A DNA stretch of 64,000 nucleotides, from positions 1,674,001 through 1,738,000 of the forward strand of contig NZ_CP069717.1 of NCBI RefSeq assembly GCF_024971095.1. The letters run 5' to 3'. The translations under genes and the position numbers were made by a program. The stretch's first letter is position 1. Each line of letters opens with the position of its first letter. Positions 23,701 through 33,311 of this stretch are shown here, one piece after another. Source of the DNA: Microbacterium neungamense. GTDB taxonomy: Bacteria; Actinomycetota; Actinomycetes; Actinomycetales; Microbacteriaceae. The notes beneath the pieces are model-generated. The model was not told the DNA's origin. It saw only the letters and a program-made list of their open reading frames with translations, and searched no databases.

Positions 23701-24914
23701 ACCGGTCAACGCAATGGGTGCTGTGAGATGAAGTAGACATTGATCTCAGGAGGCATCGGTTGCAGGGCAAGCATGGTCATCGCAGTCGTGAGCAGAAGCA
23801 GCTCGCGCTCCGTCTCCACTCGAAGGGATGGGGACTCATCGACATCGCTCGCGAGATCGGGTGCACGGCGCCGATGGTCGGCCGCATGGCGCGGGAAGGG
23901 CGTCACCTCGACGGGAAACCGTTCGGCTGGGAGCCGCGCGAGGGTCATCACCCGGTCTTCGATCGCGAGGAGATACTCGTGGTCTCGCCCGCGGTGACAC
24001 GCTCACTGCGATCGCGCGCAGCCTCGGGCGGGCGGTGTCGACGGTCAGCCGCGAGGTCAAGCGGGGCGGCGGACGCGAGGAGTACTCGGCGTGGCGGGCG
24101 CATGAGGACGCCCGGGAGCAGGCCCGCAGGCCGAAGCCGTTCAAGCTTGACGGTGGCCGGTTGCTCGAGACCGTGACAGCGCAGTTGAAGCAGCTGTGGT
24201 CGCCGCAGGAGATCGCTGCCCGCCTACGGTTGGAGCATCCCGACGACCCGGAGATGCACGTGAGCCACGAGACGATCTATCAGTCCCTGTTCGTACAGGG
24301 ACGCGGGCAACTGCGCCGAGAACTCGCCCGCTGCCTGAGATCGGGACGCACGGCCAGGAAGGCGCGAACGGCAACGGATCGGCGCGGCCGTCTGCCAGGG
24401 ATGGTCATGATCAGCGAGCGCCCCGCTGAGGACGAGGACCGTGCCGTTCCCGGGCATTGGGAAGGCGATCTCATCCTTGGTGAGAACAGCCGTAGCGCCG
24501 TCGGAATCCTCGTCGAACGCAGCACCCGCCTCACGCTCCTGCTGCATTTGCCTGATGGGAAGAGTGCAGACAAGGTGGAGGCCGCGGATGCGCGAAGCGA
24601 TCACCGCGCTCCCGTCGTCGCTGGCGCGGACGATCACCTGGGATCAGGGCGCGGAGATGGCCAAGCACCTCAAGTTCACAGCCACAACCGGGATCCCGAT
24701 CTACTTCTGCGACCCGCACTCCCCGTGGCAGCGGGGCAGCAATGTGAACACCAACGGGTTGCTACGTCAATACCTTCCGACGATCACCGATCTGAGCATC
24801 GTCACCCGCGCGGACCTGACCGCGATCCAGGACTCGCTCAACGGACGACCACGCAAGACGCTCGGCTATCTGACACCATCGGAGAAGTTCACAGCTCCCA
24901 TTGCGTTGACCGGT
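23701..24914 (+). mobile_element. IS30-family insertion sequence
   Basis: 1,214 bp with 26-bp inverted repeats (23701-23726 and 24889-24914) differing at one position; core ACCGGTCAACGCAATGGG. It lies 8 bp after the IS481 duplication and truncates an IS3 orfA on its right. No short target duplication is evident. Confidence 0.9.
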
Positions 24915-24917
24915 TGA
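23760..24917 (+). pseudogene. IS30-family transposase, two frameshifts
   Basis: TTG start at 23760; HTH REIGCTAPMVGRMAREG, second HTH TLTAIARSLGRAVSTVSREV, DDE core with HWEGDLILGENSRSAVGILV, TWDQGAEMAKH and HSPWQRGSNVNTNGLLRQY. The frame breaks at about 23978 (one base missing; expected REEILRGLARGD) and at 24586-24587 (one extra G; expected VEAAMREAITALP). The stop lies just past the inverted repeat. As it stands it is inactive. Confidence 0.87.
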
Positions 24918-25190
24918 ATCCGCCATCTCATTCGCCCGCCGCAACTCCGCGACCTCGCGCTTGAGACGCTTGATCTCCTCCTGCGCCTCGCTCGTCACGC
25001 CCAGCCGAGCGCCGGTGTCGACCTGCATCCGCCGGATCCACTGCCGCACCGTCTCCGGCGAGCCAACGCCGAGGAGCTTGGCGACGTGACTGATCGCCTG
25101 GTACTCGCTGTCGTGGTCCGGTCGCACCTCCGCGACCATCCGGACGGCGCGCTCGCGCAACTCGACCGGGTATTTACTGGGACGTCCCAT
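24915..25190 (-). pseudogene. IS3-family OrfA, 3' truncated
   Basis: GRPSKYPVELRERAVRMVAE and the HTH VAKLLGVGSPETVRQWIRRM are followed by a zipper (EEIKRLKREVAELRRANE), a complete OrfA N-terminus. It is cut at the IS30 boundary after RRANEMAD. ATG at 25190 with GGAAGGATC upstream. Confidence 0.85.
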
Positions 25191-25226
25191 GAGACTGATC
25201 CTTCCAAGGAATCCAGTCTCCGGACA
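24915..25226 (-). mobile_element. IS3-family remnant (left end and orfA)
   Basis: The outer end reads, on the minus strand, TGTCCGGAGACTGGATTCC (from 25226) and is followed by orfA. The rest, including orfB, was removed where IS30 begins. It interrupts the serine recombinase remnant that resumes at 25227. Confidence 0.75.
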
Positions 25227-25651
<425 letters not shown>

Positions 25652-25781
25652 TGGACGACCGCGCTCTCGCGCGGGCAACTCCCCTATCGTAGCCCACCAG
25701 GCAGAGCCCCGCGAACCGCGGACGGACGGGCGTGGCGCCGGATCGTTGCCCGAAGTCGGAGGCACCGCGTAGCGTGCTGAC

Positions 25782-26819
25782 ATGTCGAGGATCACGACTG
25801 AGAAGGCCACCATCGAGCGCTGGGACGACATTCAGCACTCGCTCACCGGCGGCGGCGACGGACGCAGCTGCCAGTGCATGTGGCCGATGCTGACGAACAA
25901 GGACTGGAACGCCACGAACGTCGACGAACGGCGCGCGATGTTCCACGACGAGATCGCCGCCGGACCCGCGCCCGGCCTGGTCGCGTACGTCGACGGAGAG
26001 GCAGCGGGCTGGATCCGCATCGGACCGCGCGACCGGCAACGGCGCATTCCTCGCACCCGGGCGATCGCGGCGGCCACGACCGAACCTTTCGGCGACCCCG
26101 GCGTCTGGTCGGTCACCTGCTTCGTGGTGCGCCGAGATCATCGCGGCAAGGGGCTCAACACCGAACTGCTCCGCGCGGCGATCGACTATGCGCGCGAGTC
26201 CGGCGCCCGCCTCATCGAGGCGTATCCCGTCGACACTTCCGAGGGCGAGCACCGCTCCAACGATCTCTTCCACGGCACGCTCTCGACGTTCCTCGCGCAG
26301 GGCTTCCATCAGGGTGCTCCGTTGACGCGGGGGCGCGTCCTCGTGACCCTCAATCTCAGGGATGACGCCGGACTTCACCCGCATCCCGCGCCTACGATGG
26401 ACGGATGTTGCGCGAACGTGAGCCCGCCGATGAACGACAAGCCGGTCCGAGTGGACAGCTGGCTGTGGGCGATCCGCATCTACAAGACCCGATCGGCGGC
26501 GACCACCGCCTGCCGAGCGGGGCACGTCCGGGTCAACGGGGAACGGACGAAGGCAGCACAGACCGTCCGACCGGGCGACGAAGTACGCGTCCGCATCTCG
26601 GGCTTCGATCGGCTCCTCGTCGTGCGGCAGACGCTGTCGAAGCGGGTCGGGGCCCCGGTCGCCGTCACGGCGTACGAGGACCGCACCCCACCACGGGAAC
26701 CTGTCGCTCTGGTCGCCGTGCGTGATCGCGGTGCGGGTCGGCCCACGAAGCGCGAGCGCCGGGAGATCGACCGTCTGCGCGGCCGCGACTCCTACCCCAC
26801 AAGCGAAGATTTCTTCTAA
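25782..26819 (+). CDS. GNAT acetyltransferase fused in frame to an S4 RNA-binding domain
   Basis: 345 residues without an internal stop. Residues about 1-200 form a GNAT domain: WSVTCFVVRRDHRGKGLNTE (acetyl-CoA loop RRDHRGKG) and ESGARLIEAYPVD. Residues 217-345 form an S4/Hsp15-like RNA-binding protein (VDSWLWAIRIYKTRSAATTA, CRAGHVRVNGERTKAAQTVR). The linker (DDAGLHPHPAPTMDGCC) looks like translated intergenic DNA. It may be a true fusion, a lost stop codon, or two genes with an internal start at 26430. Confidence 0.75.
   Translation: MSRITTEKATIERWDDIQHSLTGGGDGRSCQCMWPMLTNKDWNATNVDERRAMFHDEIAAGPAPGLVAYVDGEAAGWIRIGPRDRQRRIPRTRAIAAATTEPFGDPGVWSVTCFVVRRDHRGKGLNTELLRAAIDYARESGARLIEAYPVDTSEGEHRSNDLFHGTLSTFLAQGFHQGAPLTRGRVLVTLNLRDDAGLHPHPAPTMDGCCANVSPPMNDKPVRVDSWLWAIRIYKTRSAATTACRAGHVRVNGERTKAAQTVRPGDEVRVRISGFDRLLVVRQTLSKRVGAPVAVTAYEDRTPPREPVALVAVRDRGAGRPTKRERREIDRLRGRDSYPTSEDFF
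26430..26819 (+). other. Internal ATG defining a stand-alone S4 protein
   Basis: From ATG 26430 the frame gives a 129-residue Hsp15-like S4 protein, the size of free-standing homologues: S4 fold first, then RDRGAGRPTKRERREIDRLR at the end. Such proteins bind ribosomal or heat-damaged ribosome RNA. The upstream ribosome site is poor (GTGAGC), so coupling to the GNAT frame is possible. Confidence 0.55.
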
Positions 26820-26827
26820 CTATTCTG

Positions 26828-26856
26828 TTGCTTCTTTCGTAGTTGTGTTCTAGTAT
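26828..26856 (+). promoter_or_regulatory. Promoter for the DUF222-HNH gene, probably leaderless
   Basis: TTGCTT (26828-26833), 17 bp, TAGTAT (26851-26856). Transcription would start about 7 bases on, at the ATG at 26863. No Shine-Dalgarno sequence is present, so a leaderless mRNA is likely. The 43-bp gap is very AT-rich. Confidence 0.65.
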
Positions 26857-26862
26857 GGGTTC

Positions 26863-28635
26863 ATGGCAGGGACGGATCCTCTGGACTTCGAGCGGCGGAC
26901 GGCGCTGCTGGATGAGTGGGTGCGGACCCGGGCCGAGATCGCGGCGCTGGAGGCGCGGGCGGCGGGGCTGCTCGCGGAGCGGATGCGGGTGATGGAGACC
27001 GATGCGGCCCGGTCGCCGGTGCATCGGGACGGGATCTGGCGGTCGATGGTCGCGGAGTACTCCGCCGCCGGTCGGCTTTCCAAGGGCAGCGTGGAGTACG
27101 CGTTCACGGACGCGTGGGCGCTGGCGGAGGACTTCCCCGCCGTACGTGAAGCGCTCCAGGATGGGCGGGTCACGATCGGGCATGTGCGGGAGATCGTGCG
27201 CTGCGCCGGTGCGGTGCACGAGGCGATCGGGCACGGCGCGGTCGCCCCGGGCACCCTGGCCCTGTACGAGGCGGCGGTGCTGGTGGTGGCCGAACAGGAC
27301 AGCCCCGCCCGCACCCGCGCGCACGCCCGGCAGGTCGCCGCGTCCCTGGCCGGGCAGACCGTGACCGAACGGCACAGCAAAGCCCGCGCCGAACGCACCG
27401 TCACCATCCGCTCCGTCGGCGACGGCCTCGCCCTGCTCACCGCCGTCCTGCCCGAACACCTCGCCGCCGGCATCATGGACCGCCTCACCCAGATGGGCCG
27501 CCACCTCCTCCGCACCCACAAACCCACCAGAACCACCAAGGCGGCGGGAACCGCACGAGCCGGGGCGGGTGCAGGGACCACCGCAGCGGCCGGAGCCGGT
27601 GCGGCGGCGGGGACCGGGCGGCCGGGACCGCTCGATCCCGACCTTGGCATCGCCCTCCTGGACGCGCACGAGGACGAGCATGCCCTCACCGCCGAGGACT
27701 GGGCAGCCGTCGACGCTTTCCGCCGCCAACTCGACGAGGTTGATGGTGAGCACGACGAAGGATCGCTTCTTTCCGACAACGACGACGTCGATGACGACGG
27801 TGAAGACGAGGACGACGGCGGGATCGATGAGAAGGAATGGACGCGGATCTGGGAACAGATCCTCTCCGCCGACCCCGCACCGCTTCTCCCCGCCGAATCG
27901 CCCACGGTCGAGGAGACGCGCACGCTGGATCAGATCCGCGCGGACCTGCTCGCCGACCTCCTCCTGACCACGGATCCGGCCCAGGCCCGGGGCACTGCTC
28001 TGGACGCCATCACCGCCCGCATCCAGGTCACCATCAACGCCACCACCCTCCACGGCGACGACGACCACCCCGCCGAACTCGACGGCCACGGCCCCCTCCA
28101 CCCCGACACCGCCCGCGCCCTCGCCGGCCGCACCACCGGATGGACCCGACTCTTCCTCTCGCCCACCGGCCTCACCACCCACACCGACACCTACACACCG
28201 ACCGAGCCCATGCGACGGTTCCTCCGCGCGCGCGACCAACACTGCCGCTTCCCCGGCTGCCGCATGCCCGCCCACCGCTGCCAGATCGACCATAACCACG
28301 ATCACGCCAAAGGCGGACCCACCGCGATCGGCAACCTCAGCCACCTCTGCCTGACCCACCACACCATCAAGCACCCCGATCTGCCTGACCACATCCGCTG
28401 GGCCGTCCGCCAGCTTCCTGATGGCACTCTGGAATGGACCAGCCCCCTCGGCCGCACCCACACCGACCGACCCCGAGCACGGGTCCTCTTCACCCCCAAC
28501 CCCGATCCGGGTCCGGATGCCGACCCGGGTCCAGATCCAGACCGACGTTCAGATCCAGTCCTTGAATCCGATCCCGCGCGCCAGCGGCCCGATCACTGGC
28601 GACCCGCACCGGAACGAGAGCCCGCACCCTTCTGA
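26863..28635 (+). CDS. DUF222-HNH endonuclease (13E12 type)
   Basis: 590 residues. DUF222 (about 1-440): ALEARAAGLLAERMRVMETD, KGSVEYAFTDAWALAEDFPA, GDGLALLTAVLPEHLAAGIM. An acidic, low-complexity insert lies at about 285-330 (NDDVDDDGEDEDDGG). The HNH domain (about 455-510) has CRFPGCRMPAHRCQIDHNHD and NLSHLCLTHHTIKH. A Pro/Asp-rich tail with DPGPD repeats ends the protein. Multi-copy family of actinobacteria resembling REP13E12; role unknown, possibly a selfish element. Confidence 0.92.
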   Translation: MAGTDPLDFERRTALLDEWVRTRAEIAALEARAAGLLAERMRVMETDAARSPVHRDGIWRSMVAEYSAAGRLSKGSVEYAFTDAWALAEDFPAVREALQDGRVTIGHVREIVRCAGAVHEAIGHGAVAPGTLALYEAAVLVVAEQDSPARTRAHARQVAASLAGQTVTERHSKARAERTVTIRSVGDGLALLTAVLPEHLAAGIMDRLTQMGRHLLRTHKPTRTTKAAGTARAGAGAGTTAAAGAGAAAGTGRPGPLDPDLGIALLDAHEDEHALTAEDWAAVDAFRRQLDEVDGEHDEGSLLSDNDDVDDDGEDEDDGGIDEKEWTRIWEQILSADPAPLLPAESPTVEETRTLDQIRADLLADLLLTTDPAQARGTALDAITARIQVTINATTLHGDDDHPAELDGHGPLHPDTARALAGRTTGWTRLFLSPTGLTTHTDTYTPTEPMRRFLRARDQHCRFPGCRMPAHRCQIDHNHDHAKGGPTAIGNLSHLCLTHHTIKHPDLPDHIRWAVRQLPDGTLEWTSPLGRTHTDRPRARVLFTPNPDPGPDADPGPDPDRRSDPVLESDPARQRPDHWRPAPEREPAPF

Positions 28636-28663
28636 ACGGCCACCTCCAGTCCAGGGCTCTGAG

Positions 28664-28803
28664 CGTGCCCGCGTCTGAGCAGGCCGGCTCCGAACATGCC
28701 GCGCGTCCGAGCAAGCCCTGTCGAGCAAGCCGTGTCGAGCAAGCCGTCCGATCACGCCCGCGTCCGAACGTGCCCACGTCCGAACATGCCCGCGTCCGCA
28801 CGA
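28664..28803. repeat. Degenerate short-repeat tract
   Basis: After the DUF222-HNH gene, units close to GTCCGAACATGCCCGC (four or more imperfect copies) and GTCGAGCAAGCC (two adjacent copies, 28720 to 28745) alternate with GTCTGAGCAGGCC. No ORF of quality. Could be the scar of the element's end or a transcription-end structure. Confidence 0.55.
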
Positions 28804-28832
28804 TTGCGAACGCCTCATGGTTGAAAGGACCG

Positions 28833-29783
28833 TCAGTCCGGCAACTGGTCGAGCAACCACCCGGCCGGCATCACCGGCACCCCGGCGGCCTCGAGACGCC
28901 CCCGCAGTTCCCGGTCGCTGGTGACGCCCGTCACGCGGCGCCCGGCGTCGCGTCGCGCCACAGCCTCGCGCAAGATCGCGTCATCGCCGTGTCCGTCGGC
29001 ACGCACCACACGGACAGCAGCGCCCCCGGCGAGCCCACCATCCGGACGACCGCTCGAAGCCGCCCCGGCACCGTCATCCATGCCCCGTGCGGCGCCCTCG
29101 ACGACGAGGGACACCTCGGGGTACCACCGCTCCGCGTCCAGGCCGAGCGCGGCCCCCGTCACTCCGGCGTGCGTCCACCGGCGCAGACGCTCGCGCAGCC
29201 GCGTGGCTGCGCCGGCTCGATCCTTCCACCACCCGTCCGGAACCGATCCGACGACGTTCGCAGCATCCACCACGATCGCCGGCCGCACCTCGAGCAGCGG
29301 ACGCAGCCGAGCCCAGGCATCCGCGAACCCGGGATGAAGCGGCCGCTCCGTCACCTCGCCGACGGGAACCCATTCCAGCGCGAGGCTCTCCGGGTCGCTG
29401 ATCACCGGCTCGAACGGCTCCAGCACCTCCCCGACCACCGTCGTGTACGACCAGTACCCGAGATCGAACACGCTCGCGAACCAGGGCCGCACCGCCTCGT
29501 CCGGGATGCCGGCCTCCTCCTGCGCCTCTCGCACAGCGCCGTGCAGCGCGGACTCCCCCTCGTGCAGTGCACCCCCGGGCAGCGCCCAGGTCCCCCCGTA
29601 ATGGCTCCACCCGACGCGGTGCTGCAGCAGCACGCCGCGCTCCGGGTCGACCGCCAGCAGGCCCGCCGCGCCGTACCGCCCCCAGTACCGCTCCCCCGAC
29701 GGCGCGACCACCCAGGCGTCGCCGCTGTCCCGCGGCCCTTCCGGGCGCCGCGGCTCACCGGGCTGGGGAGGAACGATCGTCAC
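28833..29783 (-). CDS. NUDIX hydrolase with NYN/PIN-like C-terminal domain
   Basis: 316 residues. NUDIX domain about 25-165 with the box GALHEGESALHGAVREAQEE (continuing AGI), exact GX5EX7REXXEEXG. The rest (RPAIVVDAANVVGSVPDGWW, DRAGAATRLRERLRRW, VRADGHGDDAILREAVARRD, VTGVTSDRELRGRLEAAGVP) carries the Asp-rich pattern of NYN/PIN-like RNA nucleases. It may couple nucleotide clean-up to RNA cleavage. GTG 29783 has GGAGAG upstream. The domain call for the second half is by motif only. Confidence 0.82.
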   Translation of the reverse strand: MTIVPPQPGEPRRPEGPRDSGDAWVVAPSGERYWGRYGAAGLLAVDPERGVLLQHRVGWSHYGGTWALPGGALHEGESALHGAVREAQEEAGIPDEAVRPWFASVFDLGYWSYTTVVGEVLEPFEPVISDPESLALEWVPVGEVTERPLHPGFADAWARLRPLLEVRPAIVVDAANVVGSVPDGWWKDRAGAATRLRERLRRWTHAGVTGAALGLDAERWYPEVSLVVEGAARGMDDGAGAASSGRPDGGLAGGAAVRVVRADGHGDDAILREAVARRDAGRRVTGVTSDRELRGRLEAAGVPVMPAGWLLDQLPD

Positions 29784-29881
29784 CTCTCCAGCCTTTCACA
29801 GCCGCGGCGCCCGTGCCGCCGTCCGGATCGGACGCCGCGCATCAGTTCGCGCCCGGACGCACCTGCAGCCGACCGCGATCG

Positions 29882-30949
29882 TCAGCGCGCGGCGACCCCG
29901 GCGTTCAGCCGCGCCGCCGCCAGCTCCTCCGCCGCGGCGAGCGGGGTGATGCCGCGAGTCTCCGCGTCGTCCAGAATCCGGCGCACCGTGTCACCGATGC
30001 CCGCGACGCGCGCCATGATCTCCTCCGTGCTGCCGAGGTGCTTGGCCTCCAGGTCCAGGTAGATCACGCCTCCCGCGTTGACGACGAAGTCGGGCGCGTA
30101 CAGGATGCCGCGCGCCGCCAGGCGGTCCGCTCCCGAGTGATCGGCAAGCGGGTTGTTCGCCGGACCGCACACCGCCTTCACGTCGAGCGCGTCGATGACC
30201 TCGTCGGTGAGCACCCCGCCGATCCCGGCCGGCACGAAGACGTCGGCGGGCACGAGGTGCTCGGTGCCGGGCTCGACCCAGGTGGCCCCGATCGCCTCCG
30301 CCAGCTCCTTCTTGGCGGGGTTCACATCTGTGACGGTGAGCACCGCGCCCTCGTCGGCGAGGCGCTTCGCGAGCCGCCCGCCCACCTGGCCCAGGCCGGA
30401 GATCGTCACCCGGCGGCCCGCAGGCGACGCGGATCCGGCGATGCGCTCGAACACCGCCTGCATGGAGGAGTACACACCGAGACTGGTCGGCCCGGCCGGC
30501 TCGCCCGACCCGCCGACCGTCGACGGAAGGCCCACGACGTGTGCCGTGCGCTCGCTGACCACGAGCATGTCCTCCGTGGTCGAGCCGACGTCCTCCGCGG
30601 TGCGGTAGAGACCACCGAGCAGTTCCACGGCGTCACCGAGGTCGAGGAAGGCGGCGCGCCGCCGGTCGGCGTCGAGCACGGTTCCCTCCGGCAAGCCGAT
30701 CACGGACTTGCCGCCGCCGGCGTCCAGCCCCGCCGCCGCGTTCTTGAGCGTCATCGCGGCGGACAACCGCAGCGCGTCGCCCAGCGCGTCGCTCCAGTGC
30801 GGATACGTCCAGAGCCGCGCACCGCCGAGAGCGGAGCCCAGCACGGACGAGTGCAGCGCGACGGCGATGAACAGGCCGCTCCGAGACCCGGTGATCACCT
30901 CCACCCGTTCGTGCGTGAAATCAGGCAGGGGCAGGGTGTGGTGCGTCAT
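29882..30949 (-). CDS. Leu/Phe/Val dehydrogenase family enzyme
   Basis: 355 residues of the Glu/Leu/Phe/Val dehydrogenase family. N-terminal catalytic Lys in MTLKNAAAGLDAGGGKSVIG; second motif TEDMLVVSERTAHVVGLPS; Rossmann loop GLGQVGGRLAKRLADEGA. It deaminates branched or aromatic amino acids with NAD+. ATG 30949 after GAGGA; an upstream ATG lacks a site. Confidence 0.92.
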   Translation of the reverse strand: MTHHTLPLPDFTHERVEVITGSRSGLFIAVALHSSVLGSALGGARLWTYPHWSDALGDALRLSAAMTLKNAAAGLDAGGGKSVIGLPEGTVLDADRRRAAFLDLGDAVELLGGLYRTAEDVGSTTEDMLVVSERTAHVVGLPSTVGGSGEPAGPTSLGVYSSMQAVFERIAGSASPAGRRVTISGLGQVGGRLAKRLADEGAVLTVTDVNPAKKELAEAIGATWVEPGTEHLVPADVFVPAGIGGVLTDEVIDALDVKAVCGPANNPLADHSGADRLAARGILYAPDFVVNAGGVIYLDLEAKHLGSTEEIMARVAGIGDTVRRILDDAETRGITPLAAAEELAAARLNAGVAAR

Positions 30950-31036
30950 CGCGTCCTCTTTCGGCGGGCCTTGTGGGCGTGCGCTGCGGATGCCGCGGTG
31001 TTGCGGCATCCGCATCCATTATCGCGCGCGGAGGGA

Positions 31037-31077
31037 CCCTTCGACAGGCTCAGGGACCGTTCGACAGGCTCAGGGCC
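31037..31077. repeat. Two direct copies of TTCGACAGGCTCAGGG
   Basis: Copies at 31040-31055 and 31060-31075, with GGGACC links, lie between the dehydrogenase and Der genes. The same unit, direct or reversed, recurs at 35836-35900, 36696-36770 and 46287-46347. Confidence 0.85.
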
Positions 31078-31100
31078 CGTCAGCCGAGGAGACGGGAGCG

Positions 31101-32620
31101 CTAGCGCTGGCGGCGCTCGCGGACCCGCATGTTGATGACGATCGGCGTGCCCTCGAACTCGTACAGCTCGCGCAGGCGCCGCTGGATGAACCGGCGGTAC
31201 CCCGGGTCGAGGAACCCGGTCGTGAACAGCACGAAGGTCGGCGGACGGGTGGACGCCTGGGTGCCGAACAGGATGCGCGGCTGCTTGCCCCGCGCAGCGG
31301 GTGCGGATGCTCGGCGACCAGCTCGGTGAGGAACGCGTTGAACTTCCCGGTCGGGATGCGGCGGTCCCAGTTCTCCAGCGCCTTCTCCAGAGCCGGCACC
31401 AGCTTGTCCAGGTGACGTCCGGTCTTCGCGGAGATGTTCACCCGCGGCGCCCACGCGACGTGGGCGAGATCCTGCTCGATCTCCCGCTCCAGATAGCGGC
31501 GGCGGTCCTGGTCCTCGTACTCCGGCGTATTCAGCAGGTCCCACTTGTTGAACGCGAGCACCAGCGCGCGCCCGGACTCGAGCACCATGTCGATGATGTT
31601 GAGGTCCTGCACGCTGATCGACTGGCTCACATCCAGCACGACGACGGCGACCTCGGCCTTCTCCAGCGCCGTCGAGGTGCGCAGCGACGCATAGAAGTCG
31701 GCACCCTGCTGCAGGTGCACGCGGCGGCGGATGCCGGCGGTGTCGACCAGGCGCCACATCTTGCCGCCCAGCTCGACGACCTCGTCGACGGGGTCGCGGG
31801 TGGTGCCGGCGAGGTCGTTGACGACCACGCGCTCCTCCCCCGCGGCCTTGTTCAGCAGCGATGACTTGCCCACGTTCGGCCGGCCGAGGATCGCCACGCG
31901 GCGCGGTCCGCCGATCTCCTGCTTCGCGACCGCCGACACCTCCGGCAGCTTCGCCATCACGGCGTCGAGCAGATCGGCCACACCGCGCCCGTGCATCGCC
32001 GACACCGGGTACGGCTCGCCGAGCCCGAGGTTCCACAGCGCGGCGGCCTCCGGCTCCTGCCGCGCGTCGTCGATCTTGTTGGCGACGAGGAACACCGGCT
32101 TGCCGCTCTTGCGCAGCAGCCGCACGACGTGCTCGTCCGTCGAGGTGGCGCCGACCATGGCGTCCACCACGAACAGCACCACGTCCGACAGGTCGATCGC
32201 GACCTCCGCCTGCGCGGCGACCGAGCGGTCGATGCCGCGGGCATCCGGCTCCCACCCGCCGGTGTCGACGAGCGAGAACCGCCGGTCCATCCACTCGGCC
32301 TTGTACGTCACGCGGTCGCGCGTCACGCCGGGGGTGTCCTCGACGACGGCCTCGCGGCGACCGAGGATGCGGTTCACCAGCGCCGACTTGCCGACGTTCG
32401 GCCGCCCGACGATCGCCACCACCGGCAGCGCGGGGAGGTACTCGATGCCGTCCTCGCCGAGCACCGAGCCCTCGAGCAGCTCGGCGTCGTCCTCGTCGAG
32501 CTCGTAGTCCGCGAGGGAGGCGCGCAGCGCCTCGGCCCGCTGCTCGGCGAGGTCCTCGTCGAGCTCCGCCATCTTCTCGGCGAGATGATCGGGCGCGCCC
32601 TCGTACTCGTCCTCAGCCAT
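31101..32620 (-). CDS. der: GTPase Der (EngA), frameshifted in this sequence
   Basis: Essential ribosome-assembly GTPase with two G domains (GRPNVGKS at about 77 and 248; NKID, NKWD) and an acidic N-terminal extension. The C-terminal KH domain is out of frame: after AEHPHPLRG the sequence GCGCGGGGCAAG (G4 at 31288-31291) must have one more G. The next frame gives [20 protein letters not shown] to the stop at 31101. Because Der is normally essential, a homopolymer undercall is most likely. ATG 32620 has GAGGAG upstream and overlaps the cmk end. Confidence 0.9.
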
Positions 32621-33311
32621 TGTCCACTCCTCTTCCATCGCCGCATCGTCGCTCGATCACCGCGAGCACGGCCTCGACGGTCTGCGGAAAGTCCAGTGCG
32701 GTCGAGTCCACCACATCCACGCCCGGCGCGGCGGTGAGGAAGTCGACCACGGTGCTGTCGCGTGCGTCGCGCTTGTGCAGCGCCTCCGCGACGGCGGACG
32801 CGTTCTCCGCGCCCAGCTCGTTCGCCCGGCGCGCGGCGCGCACCTCGGGCGCCGCGGTCAGCAGGATGCGCACCGGGGCATCCGGTGCCACCACGGTCGT
32901 GATGTCGCGGCCCTCGACGACGACCGCCGGATACGGCGCCTCCGCGACGATGCGCCGGAACATCTCGTTCACCTGCACGCGCACCTCGGGCACGCGCGCC
33001 ACGCCGCTCACCGCCGCCGACACCCGCGACTCGCGGATCGCGTCGGTCACCTCGGTGTCGCCGACGAGCACGCGGCGGTCGTCCGGGTCCAGTCCCTGCC
33101 GGAGCGGGAAATCGGATGCCGCGGCGCGCACCGCCTCGGCGTCCTCGGTGTCCGCGCCGCGCTCCAGCACGTGCCAGGCGAGAGCCCGGTACGCGGCCCC
33201 GGTGTCCAGGTAGCCGTAGCCGAGGCGGCGGGCGATCTCCTTCGAGACGCTGGACTTGCCGGACCCGGCCGGGCCGTCGATCGCGATGAGATCGACCGTG
33301 TGCTCATTCAT
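32613..33311 (-). CDS. cmk: Cytidylate kinase
   Basis: 232 residues. P-loop [29 protein letters not shown], then [20 protein letters not shown]; phosphorylates CMP/dCMP with ATP in pyrimidine salvage and turnover. It overlaps tyrA by 8 bp and der by 8 bp in the leftward operon. Confidence 0.96.
   Translation of the reverse strand: MNEHTVDLIAIDGPAGSGKSSVSKEIARRLGYGYLDTGAAYRALAWHVLERGADTEDAEAVRAAASDFPLRQGLDPDDRRVLVGDTEVTDAIRESRVSAAVSGVARVPEVRVQVNEMFRRIVAEAPYPAVVVEGRDITTVVAPDAPVRILLTAAPEVRAARRANELGAENASAVAEALHKRDARDSTVVDFLTAAPGVDVVDSTALDFPQTVEAVLAVIERRCGDGRGVDNG

Noticed and set aside
28664..28803. CRISPR-like repeats
   Set aside because: Units are short, imperfect and not separated by constant-length spacers.
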